DNA from: Mesocentrotus franciscanus
Taxonomy: Eukaryota; Echinodermata; Echinoidea; Camarodonta; Strongylocentrotidae
Assembly: GCA_037976565.1 (NCBI GenBank)
Contig: CP137666.1
Span: forward strand, 2,013,495 to 2,077,494
DNA length: 64,000 nucleotides
Direction of reading: 5' to 3'
Position 1 is the first letter of the stretch. Each line of letters starts with the position of its first letter. A program made the position numbers and the translations under genes. Of the stretch, positions 35,881 to 64,000 are shown piece by piece. The notes under the pieces are model-generated. The model was given only the letters and a program-made list of their open reading frames with translations. It ran no database searches and was not told the DNA's origin.

Positions 35881-37777
35881 GGGGGGTTGACCCAAAGACG
35901 ATGCAGAGCATTGTCCATCAAGCAGTGCATGATATCGTCTTTTTAAATCAAGTAATAGTTTAAGGGGGGTTTGACCCAATGACGATGCGTCCACGAGCCG
36001 CAAAGTCCGAGCCGCGTAGCGGCGAGACGATTTTTGTTGTTATTGGGGGCAGTGGCGGATCCAGGGAAGGCAAAAAAAATTGTGCTCACTATACCCCCAC
36101 TGAGCGAAAAATCGACCGGCACGATTTTCCAATTTTCAATTTTCGGAGGCAAAAAAAAAATTTGCTCACTCCCCCCACTGAGCGGAAAATCGGCCGGCAC
36201 GGTTTTCAAATTTTCACACGAAGTGGGCCCCTTTTTCGGCCCCCTCCCTTGCCGCCAGCTGGATCCGCCCCTGATTGGGGGGGTATTTTGAACCCCCGTA
36301 ATGATGCTTTCCTGGCATCTACTAACACAATGGAGACCATAAACAGCAGTTCATGATAACGTCTTATTAAATCAAGTAACAATTTAAGGGGGGTTCGCCC
36401 CAATGACGATGCCACGATCCGCGAAGTCCGAGCCGCGTAACGGCGAGGCGATTTTTTTTTGTTGTTGCTATTTTGAACCCCCGTAAGTGATGTTTTCTTG
36501 GCATCTTTATACTAACGCAATGGAGACCATAAACAGCAATTCATAATAACGTCTTTTTAAATCAAGTTCAGTTTGAGGGGGGTTCGACCCAATGACGATG
36601 CGTCCACGAGCCGCAAAGTCCGAGCCGCATAGCGGCGAGGCGATTTTTGTTGTTGTTGGGGGGGGGGGTATTTTGAACCCCCGTAAGTGATGTTTTCCTG
36701 GCATCTACTAACACAATGGAGACCATAAACAGCAGTTCATGACAAATTCTTTTTAAACCAAGTAACAGTTTAAGGGGGTTTGACCCAATGACGATGTCAC
36801 GAGCCGCGAAGTCCGAGCCGCGTAACGGCGAGGCGATTTTTTTTTTTGGGGGGCTATTTTAGTATTTTTAACCCCCGTAAGTGATATTTTCCTGGCATCT
36901 ACTAACACAATGGAGACCATAAACAGCAGTGCATGATATCGTCTTTTTAAATCAAGTAACAGTTTAAGGGGGGTTCGACCCAATGACGATGCGGAGCATC
37001 GTCCACGAGCCGCAAAGTCCGAGCCGCGTAGCGGCGAGGCGATTTTGTTGTTGTTGTGTGGGGGGGGGGGTATTTTGAACCCCCGTAAGTGATTTTTTCC
37101 TGGCATCTACTAACACAATGGAGACCATAAACAGCAGTTCATGATAACGTCTTTTAAAATCAAGTAACAGTTTAACGATGGCACGAGCCTCGAAGTCCGA
37201 GCCGCGTAACGGCGAGGCGATTTTTTTTTTTTTTTTTTTTTTTGGGGGCTATTTTGAACCCCGTAAGTGATATTTTCCTGGCATCTACTAACACAATGGA
37301 GACCATAAACAGCAGTTCATAATAACGTCTTTTTAAACCAAGTAACAGTTTGAGGGGGGTTCGACCCAATGACGATGCAGAGCATCGTCCACGAGCCTCG
37401 AAGTCCGAGCCGCGTAGCGGCGAGGCGATTTTTTGTTGTTCCTATTTTGAACCCCGTAAGTGATGTTTATTTGGCATCTATATACTAACACAATGGAGAC
37501 CATAAAAAGCAGTGCATGATAACGTCTTTTTAAATCACTTAAGTAACAGTTTAAGGGGGGTTCTACCCAATGACGATGCGGAACATCGTCCACGAGCCGC
37601 GAAGTCCGAGCCGGGTAGCGGCGAGGCGATTTTTGTTGTTGCTCTTTTGAACCTTCGTAGGTGATGTTTTCCTGGCATCTACTGACACAATGGAGACCAT
37701 AAAAGCCGTGCATGATAAGGTCTTTTTAAATCAAGTAACAGTTTAAGGGGGGTTTGACCCGATGACGATGCGGATAC
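35881..37777. repeat. Tandem array of ~194-bp units, about nine copies
   Basis: The phrase TGGAGACCATAAA recurs at 36331, 36521, 36717, 36911, 37119, 37297, 37493 and 37691, giving periods of 190, 196, 194, 208, 178, 196 and 198. Each unit includes a CpG-rich core with two small hairpins (GACGATGC...GCATCGTC in longer versions, and GCCGCGTAGCGGC), then a T/G homopolymer tract of variable length, TTTTGAACCCCCGTAAGTGA, and GTTTAAGGGGGG. Copies differ mainly in the homopolymers and in a 9-11-base indel at the hairpin. Minus-strand frames across units are artefacts. It is interrupted by a MITE at 36050-36273. Confidence 0.92.
36042..36281. mobile_element. hAT-like MITE, 224 bp, inside the tandem array
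   Basis: Ends are CAGTGGCGGATCC (36050) and GGATCCGCCCCTG (to 36273), flanked by a perfect 8-base duplication ATTGGGGG (36042-36049, 36274-36281). The 8-bp duplication and CAG...CTG termini match the hAT superfamily. The interior has a duplicated segment around CACTGAGCGAAAAATCG and CACTGAGCGGAAAATCG. Excision in silico restores a normal tandem unit. Confidence 0.82.
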
Positions 37778-38200
37778 TGTGTGGGTCTGGACACATGATG
37801 GCGTTTTTCTATTCACATCACATTTTCACTTGGCAGCCCAAGGGGGTTAAACCCTAACCCTCCACATCCCCCATAGATCCGCCACTGGGATCTTTTGCAA
37901 ACTGTAAGCAATAAGCATTACATGTAAGCGATGGAAAAAAGTGCTTGCGAAACGGATAGAAACTTTGTGGTAGGCTCTTCGCGGCCACAGGGATGACAGA
38001 AAATAATATGACAATGAAACCAGCATCTGTGGCAGGATTAATGGCCGGGACAATCTGCATGCTGAAAGAGCACTTAGAATAGGTATATCGGAAAATTAAT
38101 TCAAGACTAAGTTATACGTTAGAAGTTATAAAGGAGATAAAATCTTTGGTATTAGTCATGTTCGACTTAAACATGACCCGGTAAAAAAAACACCTTCTTA
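37778..38200. other. Non-coding stretch with a solo hAT-like end
   Basis: ATAGATCCGCCACTG ending near 37888 matches the right terminus of the CAGTGGCGGATCC family, with no matching left end nearby. The rest shows nothing recognisable. Confidence 0.45.
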
Positions 38201-38204
38201 TAAT

Positions 38205-38440
38205 ATAATCTCCCTTTCTTTCTTTTCCCTTCTCATTATTCTCCTTTTCCCCTTTTCTCTCCTCCGTCTTTCCCCCTTTCTTCTTTTTCCGCCTTTTCTC
38301 TCCTCTCTCTTCCCCTTTCCCCCTCCTTTTTCTCCTCTCCCCTTTTCTTTCCTCCCTCTTTTCTTTTTCTTTCTCTCTTCCCTTTTTTTCTTTTTCCTCT
38401 CCTTTTTCTTTCCCCCTCCTTTTTCTCCTTTTTTTTTTTT
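38205..38440. repeat. Polypyrimidine tract of about 235 bp
   Basis: The + strand is almost entirely C and T (mixed CTTTTCCC and TTTCTCC), ending in a T run at about 38429-38440. It is the flank of, or an internal part of, the hAT-like insertions that follow. Long homopurine-homopyrimidine DNA of this kind can form triplex (H-DNA). Frames across it are low complexity. Confidence 0.85.
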
Positions 38441-38446
38441 ACCGGG

Positions 38447-38713
38447 GCACGTGCCAGTGGCGGATCCAAGGAGGGCCCGGGGCCCGGGCCCCCTCCCCTA
38501 GCCAAAAACAGGTAAAAACACCCTTTTTTGAAAAAAATAGAAGATGGGCCCCCTCCCCTGGCGCCCAAGGGGTGGTGGTGGAAAAAATAACCCTTCCGTA
38601 GGGAAAATTTTTTTTCGGGTGTCGGCCGGCACGATTTTCAAATTTTCGCACGAAGTGGGCCCCTTTTTAGGCCCCCTCCCTTGCCGCCGGCTGGATCCGC
38701 CCCTGGCACGTGC
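38447..38713. mobile_element. hAT-like MITE, 251 bp, nested in a second copy
   Basis: CAGTGGCGGATCC begins at 38455 and GGATCCGCCCCTG ends at 38705, flanked by the 8-base duplication GCACGTGC (38447-38454, 38706-38713). The interior near 38625-38690 closely matches the 36050-36273 copy (GGCCGGCACG, CGAAGTGGGCCCCTTTTT). A second family terminus, TGGATCCGCCACTG, ends at about 38741, so this copy appears to sit inside or against an older copy that has lost its left end. Confidence 0.82.
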
Positions 38714-38741
38714 CCCCTGTGCCCCCCTGGATCCGCCACTG

Positions 38742-38758
38742 ACTACTACTACTAGTAT

Positions 38759-38815
<57 letters not shown>

Positions 38816-38826
38816 AACTACTACTT

Positions 38827-38868
<42 letters not shown>

Positions 38869-39008
38869 CTACTTATAATGATAATAATAATAATAATAAT
38901 AATAGTAATAATAATGATAATAATAATAATAATAGTAATAATAATGATAATAATAATGATAATAATAATAATAATTATAATAATAATAATGATAATAATA
39001 ATAATAAC
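38742..39008. repeat. (TAC)n then (AAT)n compound microsatellite
   Basis: TAC/CTA units at about 38742-38872 switch to AAT/GAT/AGT units at 38877-39008. Poly-Thr and poly-Asn frames are artefacts. Confidence 0.95.
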
Positions 39009-40164
39009 AAGAAGAAGGAGAAGAATCGGCCCAGTGATAATTTATTCATGATTGAGCATTTCTATAATGTGCTTTTCACTGTATATGACCTTTGTTTCAT
39101 CCAACCTCTTCTCATAGGCCTAACTTAGTACAAGAACTGACGGACCATTGATCTTTAATATTTTCCAAGATTTCTGTAAATGCGTGGCTTTGATCAGTTT
39201 CTTACTTTCTTTTGAAAATGCATTAAAAAAAAAACGTCCCCTTAAGAAACCCCAATTGCTTCTATCTCCTTGCAATGAGTTAGACATTCTAAACCCTCTT
39301 AATTAAACGGGCTTGTTTTATGCGTTTCTTTTAACTGTGTCAAGTGCATCTCCGAATTATGTCCATGGCTCATCCGGAATGTTTGACTAGTTAATGTTTA
39401 ACTAAAAAGAACTTTGTTCTACCACGTAGCTAGAAAGAATTTGGATGTATTTCGTGAAACCGTAAACATGAAAATGATATTATTAGGCATTTGGTTAATT
39501 ATTAATCAGATCATGTCGAGGCTGTTATGTTTTGTATAAATCAAGATCAAAATTAAAATGGTTTTGAAAACATACACTCGCCGCACTCTCCCATACAGTG
39601 CACCATGTTACATGTATAAGCTATTCAATTATGCATCTTAAAGGGGGACTTTGTATCTCAAATTAGATATGGTTAATGATAAATCTCATGACGTGTTTGC
39701 GAAAGATAGCCTTTACTAACCGGGCGCGGTTTTTAGTGGATGGAATACGACTATGGTTGGATAAAGCACTTTGGGTTTGATTGCTATTATCTATACACGA
39801 CTGTAGCGAAAGAACGTGGTGCTGGGTAGAGGATACTCTGTTTTTGTGAGTTCAAAAGTACTTCTATATCGTTATATTAATGATTTTTTAAATATATAAT
39901 AGACTCTATAACTTGAAATTTGAATATTATCATTTTGTTACCAATGAAAAATTTCGTGCAGTTTGCTGTCTAGACCTACATCTGGTTATCTTGCGTGATA
40001 AAATACACATGTACTATTTTTCATAATGATTTATTCACATTGTCTCGTACCCCCTAAATAAGGTTATACGACAAAAAAATGCATTCGTAAAATAGGCCTA
40101 GAAAGCCAAATCAATATCTGACATGTATTTTTGTTTTTCCTCCACCAGCTAATTCGAGGCAAAC
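39009..40164 (+). other. Upstream region of the TMBIM gene
   Basis: No coding sequence or defined repeat seen. It should contain the TMBIM promoter and any non-coding first exon. An acceptor-like TTTTTCCTCCACCAG ends at about 40148, so the start-codon exon may itself be spliced to an upstream leader. Confidence 0.4.
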
Positions 40165-49656
<9,492 letters not shown>

Positions 49657-51179
49657 AGAAAATCAGATGAGTGGAATTGATTTCCATATTTGTATCCATT
49701 CTTGATATTGATTATGTTTAATACCCCGGTCACATCCTGTTATATATCAAGAAAAGCAATGGAAGAGAATGAGAGAAACTTGATTAAATTTGTCTCATTG
49801 AGTTGTAGTTATAGTATGTATTTCTGTAAACTTTTGGCACTGTTAGGGGTAAAGTATTTGATTGTTTTGTGTCCCTGGTATACACAACAGTATCATGAAA
49901 CATAATTAACATCGACACTATCACTTTCCTTGACATTTGGTCTGATTACAGGGTGTGGTCCTATAGGTATCGTAGGTTTAATACGTCTGTTTGATTTAGC
50001 CATAAAGGCGTTAACTCATATATTTTAATACAGAGTTAACTTCCTTGTGGCTCTGAACACACACTGATATTTGATGTAGTCGGTAACATATGGCGCAACC
50101 TTGGACTTACACATACTAAATTTGTTATTAATTAAGTAGGGCGGTGAGCTAAAGAGACGCTCCAATGTCATAAGTAGACAAACCGGGAGACAAACACTTA
50201 AAAAACTCAAGTCTTAAAACATTATAAAGGTTGAATACATCATGTATAAAGTCAAGTGTTAATCTACCATTTTGAAAACGTTTTCAATCCTCTGCCATTT
50301 GAAATGTTGATTGAAAATTAATTGAGTTGCTAGAGAGTAAATCGATAAGATCGAGAAAGAAATGGATACTTTCGATTTGAAAATCTTGTGAGGTTTCATT
50401 GAAAATATTTAAAATTATGCTTCTGCTATATCTACGGTGTATTAGTGATTGTTGAATTGTATGTTTTTGTATTAGTTGTGTATGTGCTTGTGTATGTGCT
50501 TGTGGATAACGGATATCAGTTGTTATTAAGAACGTTATTGGTAATGTGACACAAAAGGACGCGGATACAAAGAAAATGAAAAACCTCGTGACTATGGTTC
50601 ATATTCCACATAAAGGTGCCCGCAAAAATAAATAAAAGTCATGAAATTCAATGAAACGGTGTTATTAAGAGGTAAATGCACAATGTTCGATATGAAATAA
50701 ATCATATTTATACTTCGTGAATAACGTTTAAAATAAAATTTAAAAAATCTGAATAAATACTGATCGCATGTTTCTTAGATTTGGTTTAGGCATATGTTAT
50801 AAAAGTGAATTCATGTTACTTGTAAAAGTTGCACACTGCAGCATATGTCTAGCGTTTCTGGCAAGTTATTAGATTAAAATTGTCAGGTAGAATTGATAAT
50901 GTATTATAATGTTTTGCCTTTACACCTGAATTCTAAAAAAATTAATGGAGTTATGATATTGCATATTTTCGTATGATGTAATAGAAATGGAATGATTTCC
51001 TCCCAATTTTCTTGATACTGGTCATACGAGTATCCAGAATGACGTGTGTCAATTCCAAAGACATATCTAGTTTTGTATTTATGATGCCCTTATTTAAAAA
51101 GGATACATATTTTAGTACACACTCCCAGTTGTTTAGGAGGGGAGATATGGTAGTGACTATTATAAATATTATCCATTTT

Positions 51180-51620
51180 TAATAAGAATGTTCATTTCTG
51201 AATGGAATTGATATGTTTTATAAGTTCCAAATGTCACATAACGTGGGATGACCAAGATTATTGTATAAAGGTCTGTTGAAAAATGCCTGGATAATTTTAC
51301 GGGCAGTAGCCATTAAATGATTCACAAACTTGCAGAAAACTAAAATGAAATCAGATTGTGCTCTTGTCAAAGCTTAACCAAAACCATAATATTATCTAGT
51401 TTTAAATAAGAATGTTCATTTCTGTATGGATTTGATATGTTTTTATAGGTTCCAAATGTGACTCACATAACGTGCCATGATGACCAAGATTATTGTATAA
51501 AGGTCTGTTGAAAAATGACTGGATAATTTTATGGACGGTAAACATTAAATGATTCACAAACTTGCAGAATACTAAAATGAGATCAGATTGTGCTCTTGTC
51601 AAAGCTTAACCAAAACCATC
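51180..51620. repeat. Tandem duplication, two copies of about 224 bp
   Basis: AAGAATGTTCATTTCTG starts at 51184 and again at 51408; both copies continue through GATTATTGTATAAAGGTCTG to GTGCTCTTGTCAAAGCTTAA and CCAAAACCAT. Copies differ by scattered substitutions and small indels. Confidence 0.92.
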
Positions 51621-51649
51621 AATACTGGTACTATCACCTCTATCAACAC

Positions 51650-52020
51650 TACCTTACCACCACCACCACCGCTACCACATCACCACCACCACCACCACCA
51701 CCACATCACCACCACCACATCACCACCACCACCACCACCACCACCACCACCATCATCCAAATCCTCCTCATAATCATCATTATAATAATCATCCTCACCA
51801 TCATTATCATTATCATCATCATCATTATAATCATCACTGTTATAATCACCATCACCATCTTTGTCATCCTTCTCTTACTCTTCCTCATCATCACCATCAT
51901 CGTCATCTTCACCATCATATCATCATCATTTAAATAATAATAATAACAATCGTCATCATCATCATCACCATCATCATCTTCATCATCCTCCTCTTCCTCT
52001 TCCTCATCATCATCATCAGC
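51650..52020. repeat. (CAC)n and (ATC)n trinucleotide tracts
   Basis: CAC units at about 51655-51752, then ATC/CATCAT units to 52018 with short interruptions. Poly-Pro, poly-His, poly-Ile and poly-Met frames are artefacts. Confidence 0.93.
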
Positions 52021-55000
52021 TTGAATTGTACAATCAATTTTTTGCAATTTCCGTTGGCCACACTAATAACCTCTAGCCAACACACATACCCTCCAATCAA
52101 CCAATACATCAATTGAACAGAATTTCAAATTTGACACCAGAGTCAATATTTCAATAATATATACTCATTTAATCATTTATTTCATCATTTTTATTAAAGT
52201 TATTTTTTTTCCATTTCATATCGTCCATTCATGTACGTTCGTTTGCATTCACAAATACATAACTTTCATTCAAATATCTGCCAGACACAGGCTTTTTATT
52301 AGAAATGAAATAAGACAAATAAATCAAAATATCATGAAAGTTATGGAATTGTGTTTCATAGATGAATGAATCTCTAGTGGGACTTGTGAAAAAAGAGAAA
52401 ACATCCCTCTAATATAATAGTACAAATACATTACAAAATAAAATCAAACCCATTACAAATATGAAAGACAATTCCATAACTCCTTGTCACTGTTTACAAG
52501 ATAGAAAGAAATTTCTCACTGTACATAAACTTTTGTAGAGATAATAAAGTTGAATTGAATGTTGATATTGATATTGACCTTACAAAGTCTGGTCATCACG
52601 CTAGTTCTATTACTGTAAATACTGTGGAGTTCACCATGTTAATGACTTGTATTTTCAACAGAGACACTTTTCTTTTAAACATCAGCATCACATTTACAAT
52701 GTACACAAGAAAACATGAAATAATTTACAAAGAGATTGGAATTTGTTGAAACCCTCTTTTCTTTAAATGTACATAGATTTGATAATATATCACATGGACA
52801 AGAATAGACTATTTACACTCATCATGTAAGATAAAGGTATTGGTTAACATTGTTTGAATAGCACAAAACTCACTCACTCACTGCACACTTAAAATGTGTG
52901 ACACACTTTTCCCAAATCGGATGAATAAACTTATCTGAATGTGTCCTAGGAAAATAAAGACATACCTGCAAACCTTCCACGACAAAAATAGGAATCTCCC
53001 AAAACAAAATTAGGAAAACAGTGGGTTCTGTATTGTTTTATGGTGAAGTTTCCAGAATAAAGAGTACAATCTAGTGGTCATAACAATAGTTTGAAGGCCA
53101 AAACATAGGAATCATTGCTTCCAAATAGGAATGGTTGGCAGGTATGCAAAGGGCATTGAATAATAGAAGAGGGTTATACACTGCCATTCACCTTATAATC
53201 ACATAATCAAATGTATATGAATACAGTTTCTGATTAGAAGTATCCTAATAACCAAAGGAACTATGCATACATTGGAACCTTCCATTAGTATATCAATTAA
53301 TTGACTTCCACATCTAGATTTGGTGTATTCCAACACTGTTAACCAACACCTGTTAATAAAACTACTATGGTACACTGGCTTTAAATACAAACAATGATCT
53401 AATCATATCATTTAGCATTTATATCAAAATGTTTTGCATTGCATTATTCTCAATTATTGAACCACAACTTAGTTTATGGCAAGAAATTATGGTATCTTGG
53501 TTGGCTCTCGTAATCATCACTCAAAAACTTGCTGCACACCACCATGCACATACACCTATACTCTCTTGTTCACCCATCAACTACCATACTACAAACACTT
53601 TACAACAACACCTTCATACACTCTAAAAATCCTACATGGTTTAATTGTAAGGAAATAATGTCAACAAGTAAAATAGAAAACTTTCCAGCCTCATATTGCA
53701 AAATAATATATGGTCTTTGTGCATTTTGGGGTTAGGATGGTCATTGTTGTCCAGTTATGTTATTTACCAAACAGGTATTGAACATAGACCATTGTTAATC
53801 TTACTGATATTATATTGAAAAGTGAAGGAGCAGGTAAGGTGCATTCATTACTGCATACTCCTCTACAGCAAATTTCTCCAGATTCTTGGTCATAAAATAA
53901 AATGTGTTTCATGTTTAAATTATAGGACTTTTTTCATTCATCCTCAATCAAGTCTCATCCTTCTTAGAGGGAATGGAACACATGTTCACATGATTATTTT
54001 GAACAAGGGGAAAAGGTGTTTAAAGTTAGAACTGTAGTTCAGGATAAATCTTTATCACAACCAAAGTTAAACAACCAAGTGCAAGGGGATACATCCTAAC
54101 CTAAAACATGAACAAACATTTGGTATGAAAATGAAGCACCATCAGCATTTTTTAACCAAATGAATAATTTATTCCAAGCTTTCTCCAAAGCCTTAAACTG
54201 ACAAAAAACATAGCCGAGAAGGAAAATATATTATATTCTTGCAGACATTTTATGTCAGATTGACGATACTCTGCATTATTAAACTCCCACAGAATCATAT
54301 TTTTACTGATGGAAAACCTTCCATACTGATTTTCACATATGATTTTTTTTTTGGTACTGATTTCTTTCATTAAGACCACATAATTATGAATAGTAAGAAA
54401 TTCTAAAAAGCAGTTAAATGGATATATGTAAAATGCTTCTGTTTTTTAATGATATTTTTGTATGATATATCTACATGCATTATGGACAAACTGTATGACT
54501 GTATCATATCTAAACAACTTTACATATTTCATAAAGTATGCATACATGTTAGTGATCAGAATAGTCTATAAAGCTATACAATTGACTAATGGGTCTAAAA
54601 TAAGGACTAACTAAGATAGATTTACAGAGAAGATTCTATACACCAAGTAGGAAAATACTAAAAATCATTGCACAATTATAAGAAGGAATATCATCAAACT
54701 CTTTTGTGTCTTTGCTTGGAATCATCCCTGGCAAGGTATGTCCTAGGAGTACATCAAATGCACTAAGCCTATAGCTCTGACAAAGGGATTTGTTTGACTC
54801 CAACAGAAAACAAGTTTGAATTATCCTTCATCCTATCATAATAAATAACACAACTTGATTTATCAAATGAATACTGTTTAAAGCATTTTTAAATTCCCAA
54901 TTTTGTTTTCTTGCTGAAGAGGGGAGATTTTCTATAGCAAAGACAAACCTCACACTCTGTAAATGGGCTTTTGCTGCACTCCAACTACACATTTCACACC

Positions 55001-55717
55001 ATTTGTGCAGTGTAGTATTCTACATCTCATCAACTAGTAGAGTACATGCAATAAGATTTGGAAACGTAATAGTTCTTACACATATTCTATCATGTCATCT
55101 CTGTAGTAATATGTGTAAGACCATTTTGAGCCTAAATGCAATGAAACTCCACAAGAACAATGACCTAAATGGATATACTCAGTGAAATTTGACAAAATAC
55201 TAAAACAGATCAAATCTGGGTAGCAACAATATTTCAATGCATTCACTCATTAACAATCAACATACTGCAATAAGTGGAAATACATGTATTTTATTGAGAG
55301 TGATTGCTTATACAGTATCGAGCAATGATATCTGCTACAGCAGAATATATCATGTTTTTCCAAAATGGAGTTCAAGCATGATTTTCTGAGATCTGGAAAG
55401 AAGAGACTAAGCCACAAGCCATCTTACACACACTGCTAAAATATGACAATAGTGATTGGTCTGTTTCTTTCCATTGGCCTTTCCATTATTGTTTTATTAA
55501 CCCATCAGCTGATATAATATGGCTTGTAGCCTGATTTGAATGATGCATCCATGTAATGCAGTAATATAGGCTGCTGTGACAAAGGTCTCAGCACTCAACA
55601 TAGGCTATAGATGCTCCACAGAAGAATGTATGTTTACTAATAGAGAATTTAATATATTTATAGTCATGTCCCACATGTATTTATATATTCATAATTATCA
55701 ATGAATCATATTGTTAT

Positions 55718-55860
55718 CTCTTCTCTCTCTCTCTCTGTCTCTCTCTGTCTCTTGTTCTCTCTCTATCTTCCTCTTTCATCCCTAACTCTCTCTCTCTCTC
55801 TTTCTGTTTTCCTTACTTACCTCTCTCCCTCCCTCTCATTCTCCCTCTTTCATCCCGTGT
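55718..55860. repeat. CT-rich microsatellite near the AGAP stop codon
   Basis: Interrupted CTCTCT runs (CTCTGTCTCTCTGTCTC and similar). On the AGAP (minus) strand this would be a GA-rich element in the 3' UTR just after the stop at 55926. Confidence 0.85.
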
Positions 55861-55925
55861 CTTTCATTGTCTCCATCTTACAACCAAACACATCACAAGC
55901 TCTCAATTCTAGATATTTTCATTTC

Positions 55926-63995
<8,070 letters not shown>

Positions 63996-64000
63996 TCAAT

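Larger units (their letters stand above)
49657..55925. other. Intergenic region between convergent TMBIM and AGAP genes
   Basis: The left part should include the TMBIM 3' UTR; the first clear polyadenylation signals are overlapping AATAAA sites near 50627-50636. Then come a 224-bp tandem duplication (51180-51620), trinucleotide tracts (51650-52020), and AT-rich sequence with no domain-bearing frame. The right part presumably holds the AGAP 3' UTR on the minus strand. A CT-rich tract lies at about 55718-55860. Confidence 0.55.

Noticed and set aside
35943..37713. Minus-strand frames of 65-126 codons with repeated RRYHALLFMVSIVLVD-type peptide
   Set aside because: They follow the ~194-bp tandem units, shift frame from unit to unit and have no start or domain conservation.

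Overview
The window is intron-rich, AT-rich animal DNA with short coding exons, GT-AG introns, many microsatellites and many non-autonomous transposons. Gene content and repeat style (long foldback hairpins, TTAA-, TA- and 8-bp-duplicating MITEs, tRNA-like SINEs) suggest a marine deuterostome, most likely a sea urchin. The species cannot be fixed from the sequence alone. I found no CRISPR, operon, viral or bacterial features.

Layout. (1) 1-10896: no coding gene; microsatellites, a tRNA-derived SINE, a non-LTR reverse transcriptase relic, and a 2.07-kb TIR element that carries a second retrotransposon tail. (2) 10897-23905, + strand: a doublecortin-like kinase closest to DCLK3, five coding exons, 1080 residues by my splicing. 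Its 7.7-kb first mapped intron holds a ~1.8-kb near-perfect foldback element. (3) 23910-29145: intergenic. (4) 34797-29146, - strand: complete DNAJC9 (J-protein and histone co-chaperone), five exons, 261 residues. (5) 34798-40164: region between the divergent DNAJC9 and TMBIM starts, filled by a ~194-bp tandem array, hAT-like MITEs and microsatellites. (6) 40165-49656, + strand: a TMBIM/Lifeguard (Bax-inhibitor-1 family) membrane protein, nine exons, 239 residues, with many intronic repeats. (7) 49657-55925: intergenic, with a 224-bp tandem duplication and trinucleotide tracts. (8) 63986-55926, - strand: the 3' part of an AGAP-type Arf-GAP (split PH, ArfGAP zinc finger, ankyrin repeats); the 5' exons lie beyond the right edge.

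The four genes are single eukaryotic genes with no shared pathway evident from position: microtubule-linked kinase, histone chaperone, membrane calcium/apoptosis regulator, and Arf/endosome regulator. The most unusual material is a motif array that reverses orientation about its centre (47560-48150) in a TMBIM intron, the foldback element in DCLK3, an in-frame duplication of an AGAP exon together with its splice acceptor, a ~280-residue charged helix inserted in DCLK3, and several nested insertions whose target-site duplications allow the order of events to be read. Exon boundaries were assigned by hand from GT-AG sites, reading-frame phase and family similarity.
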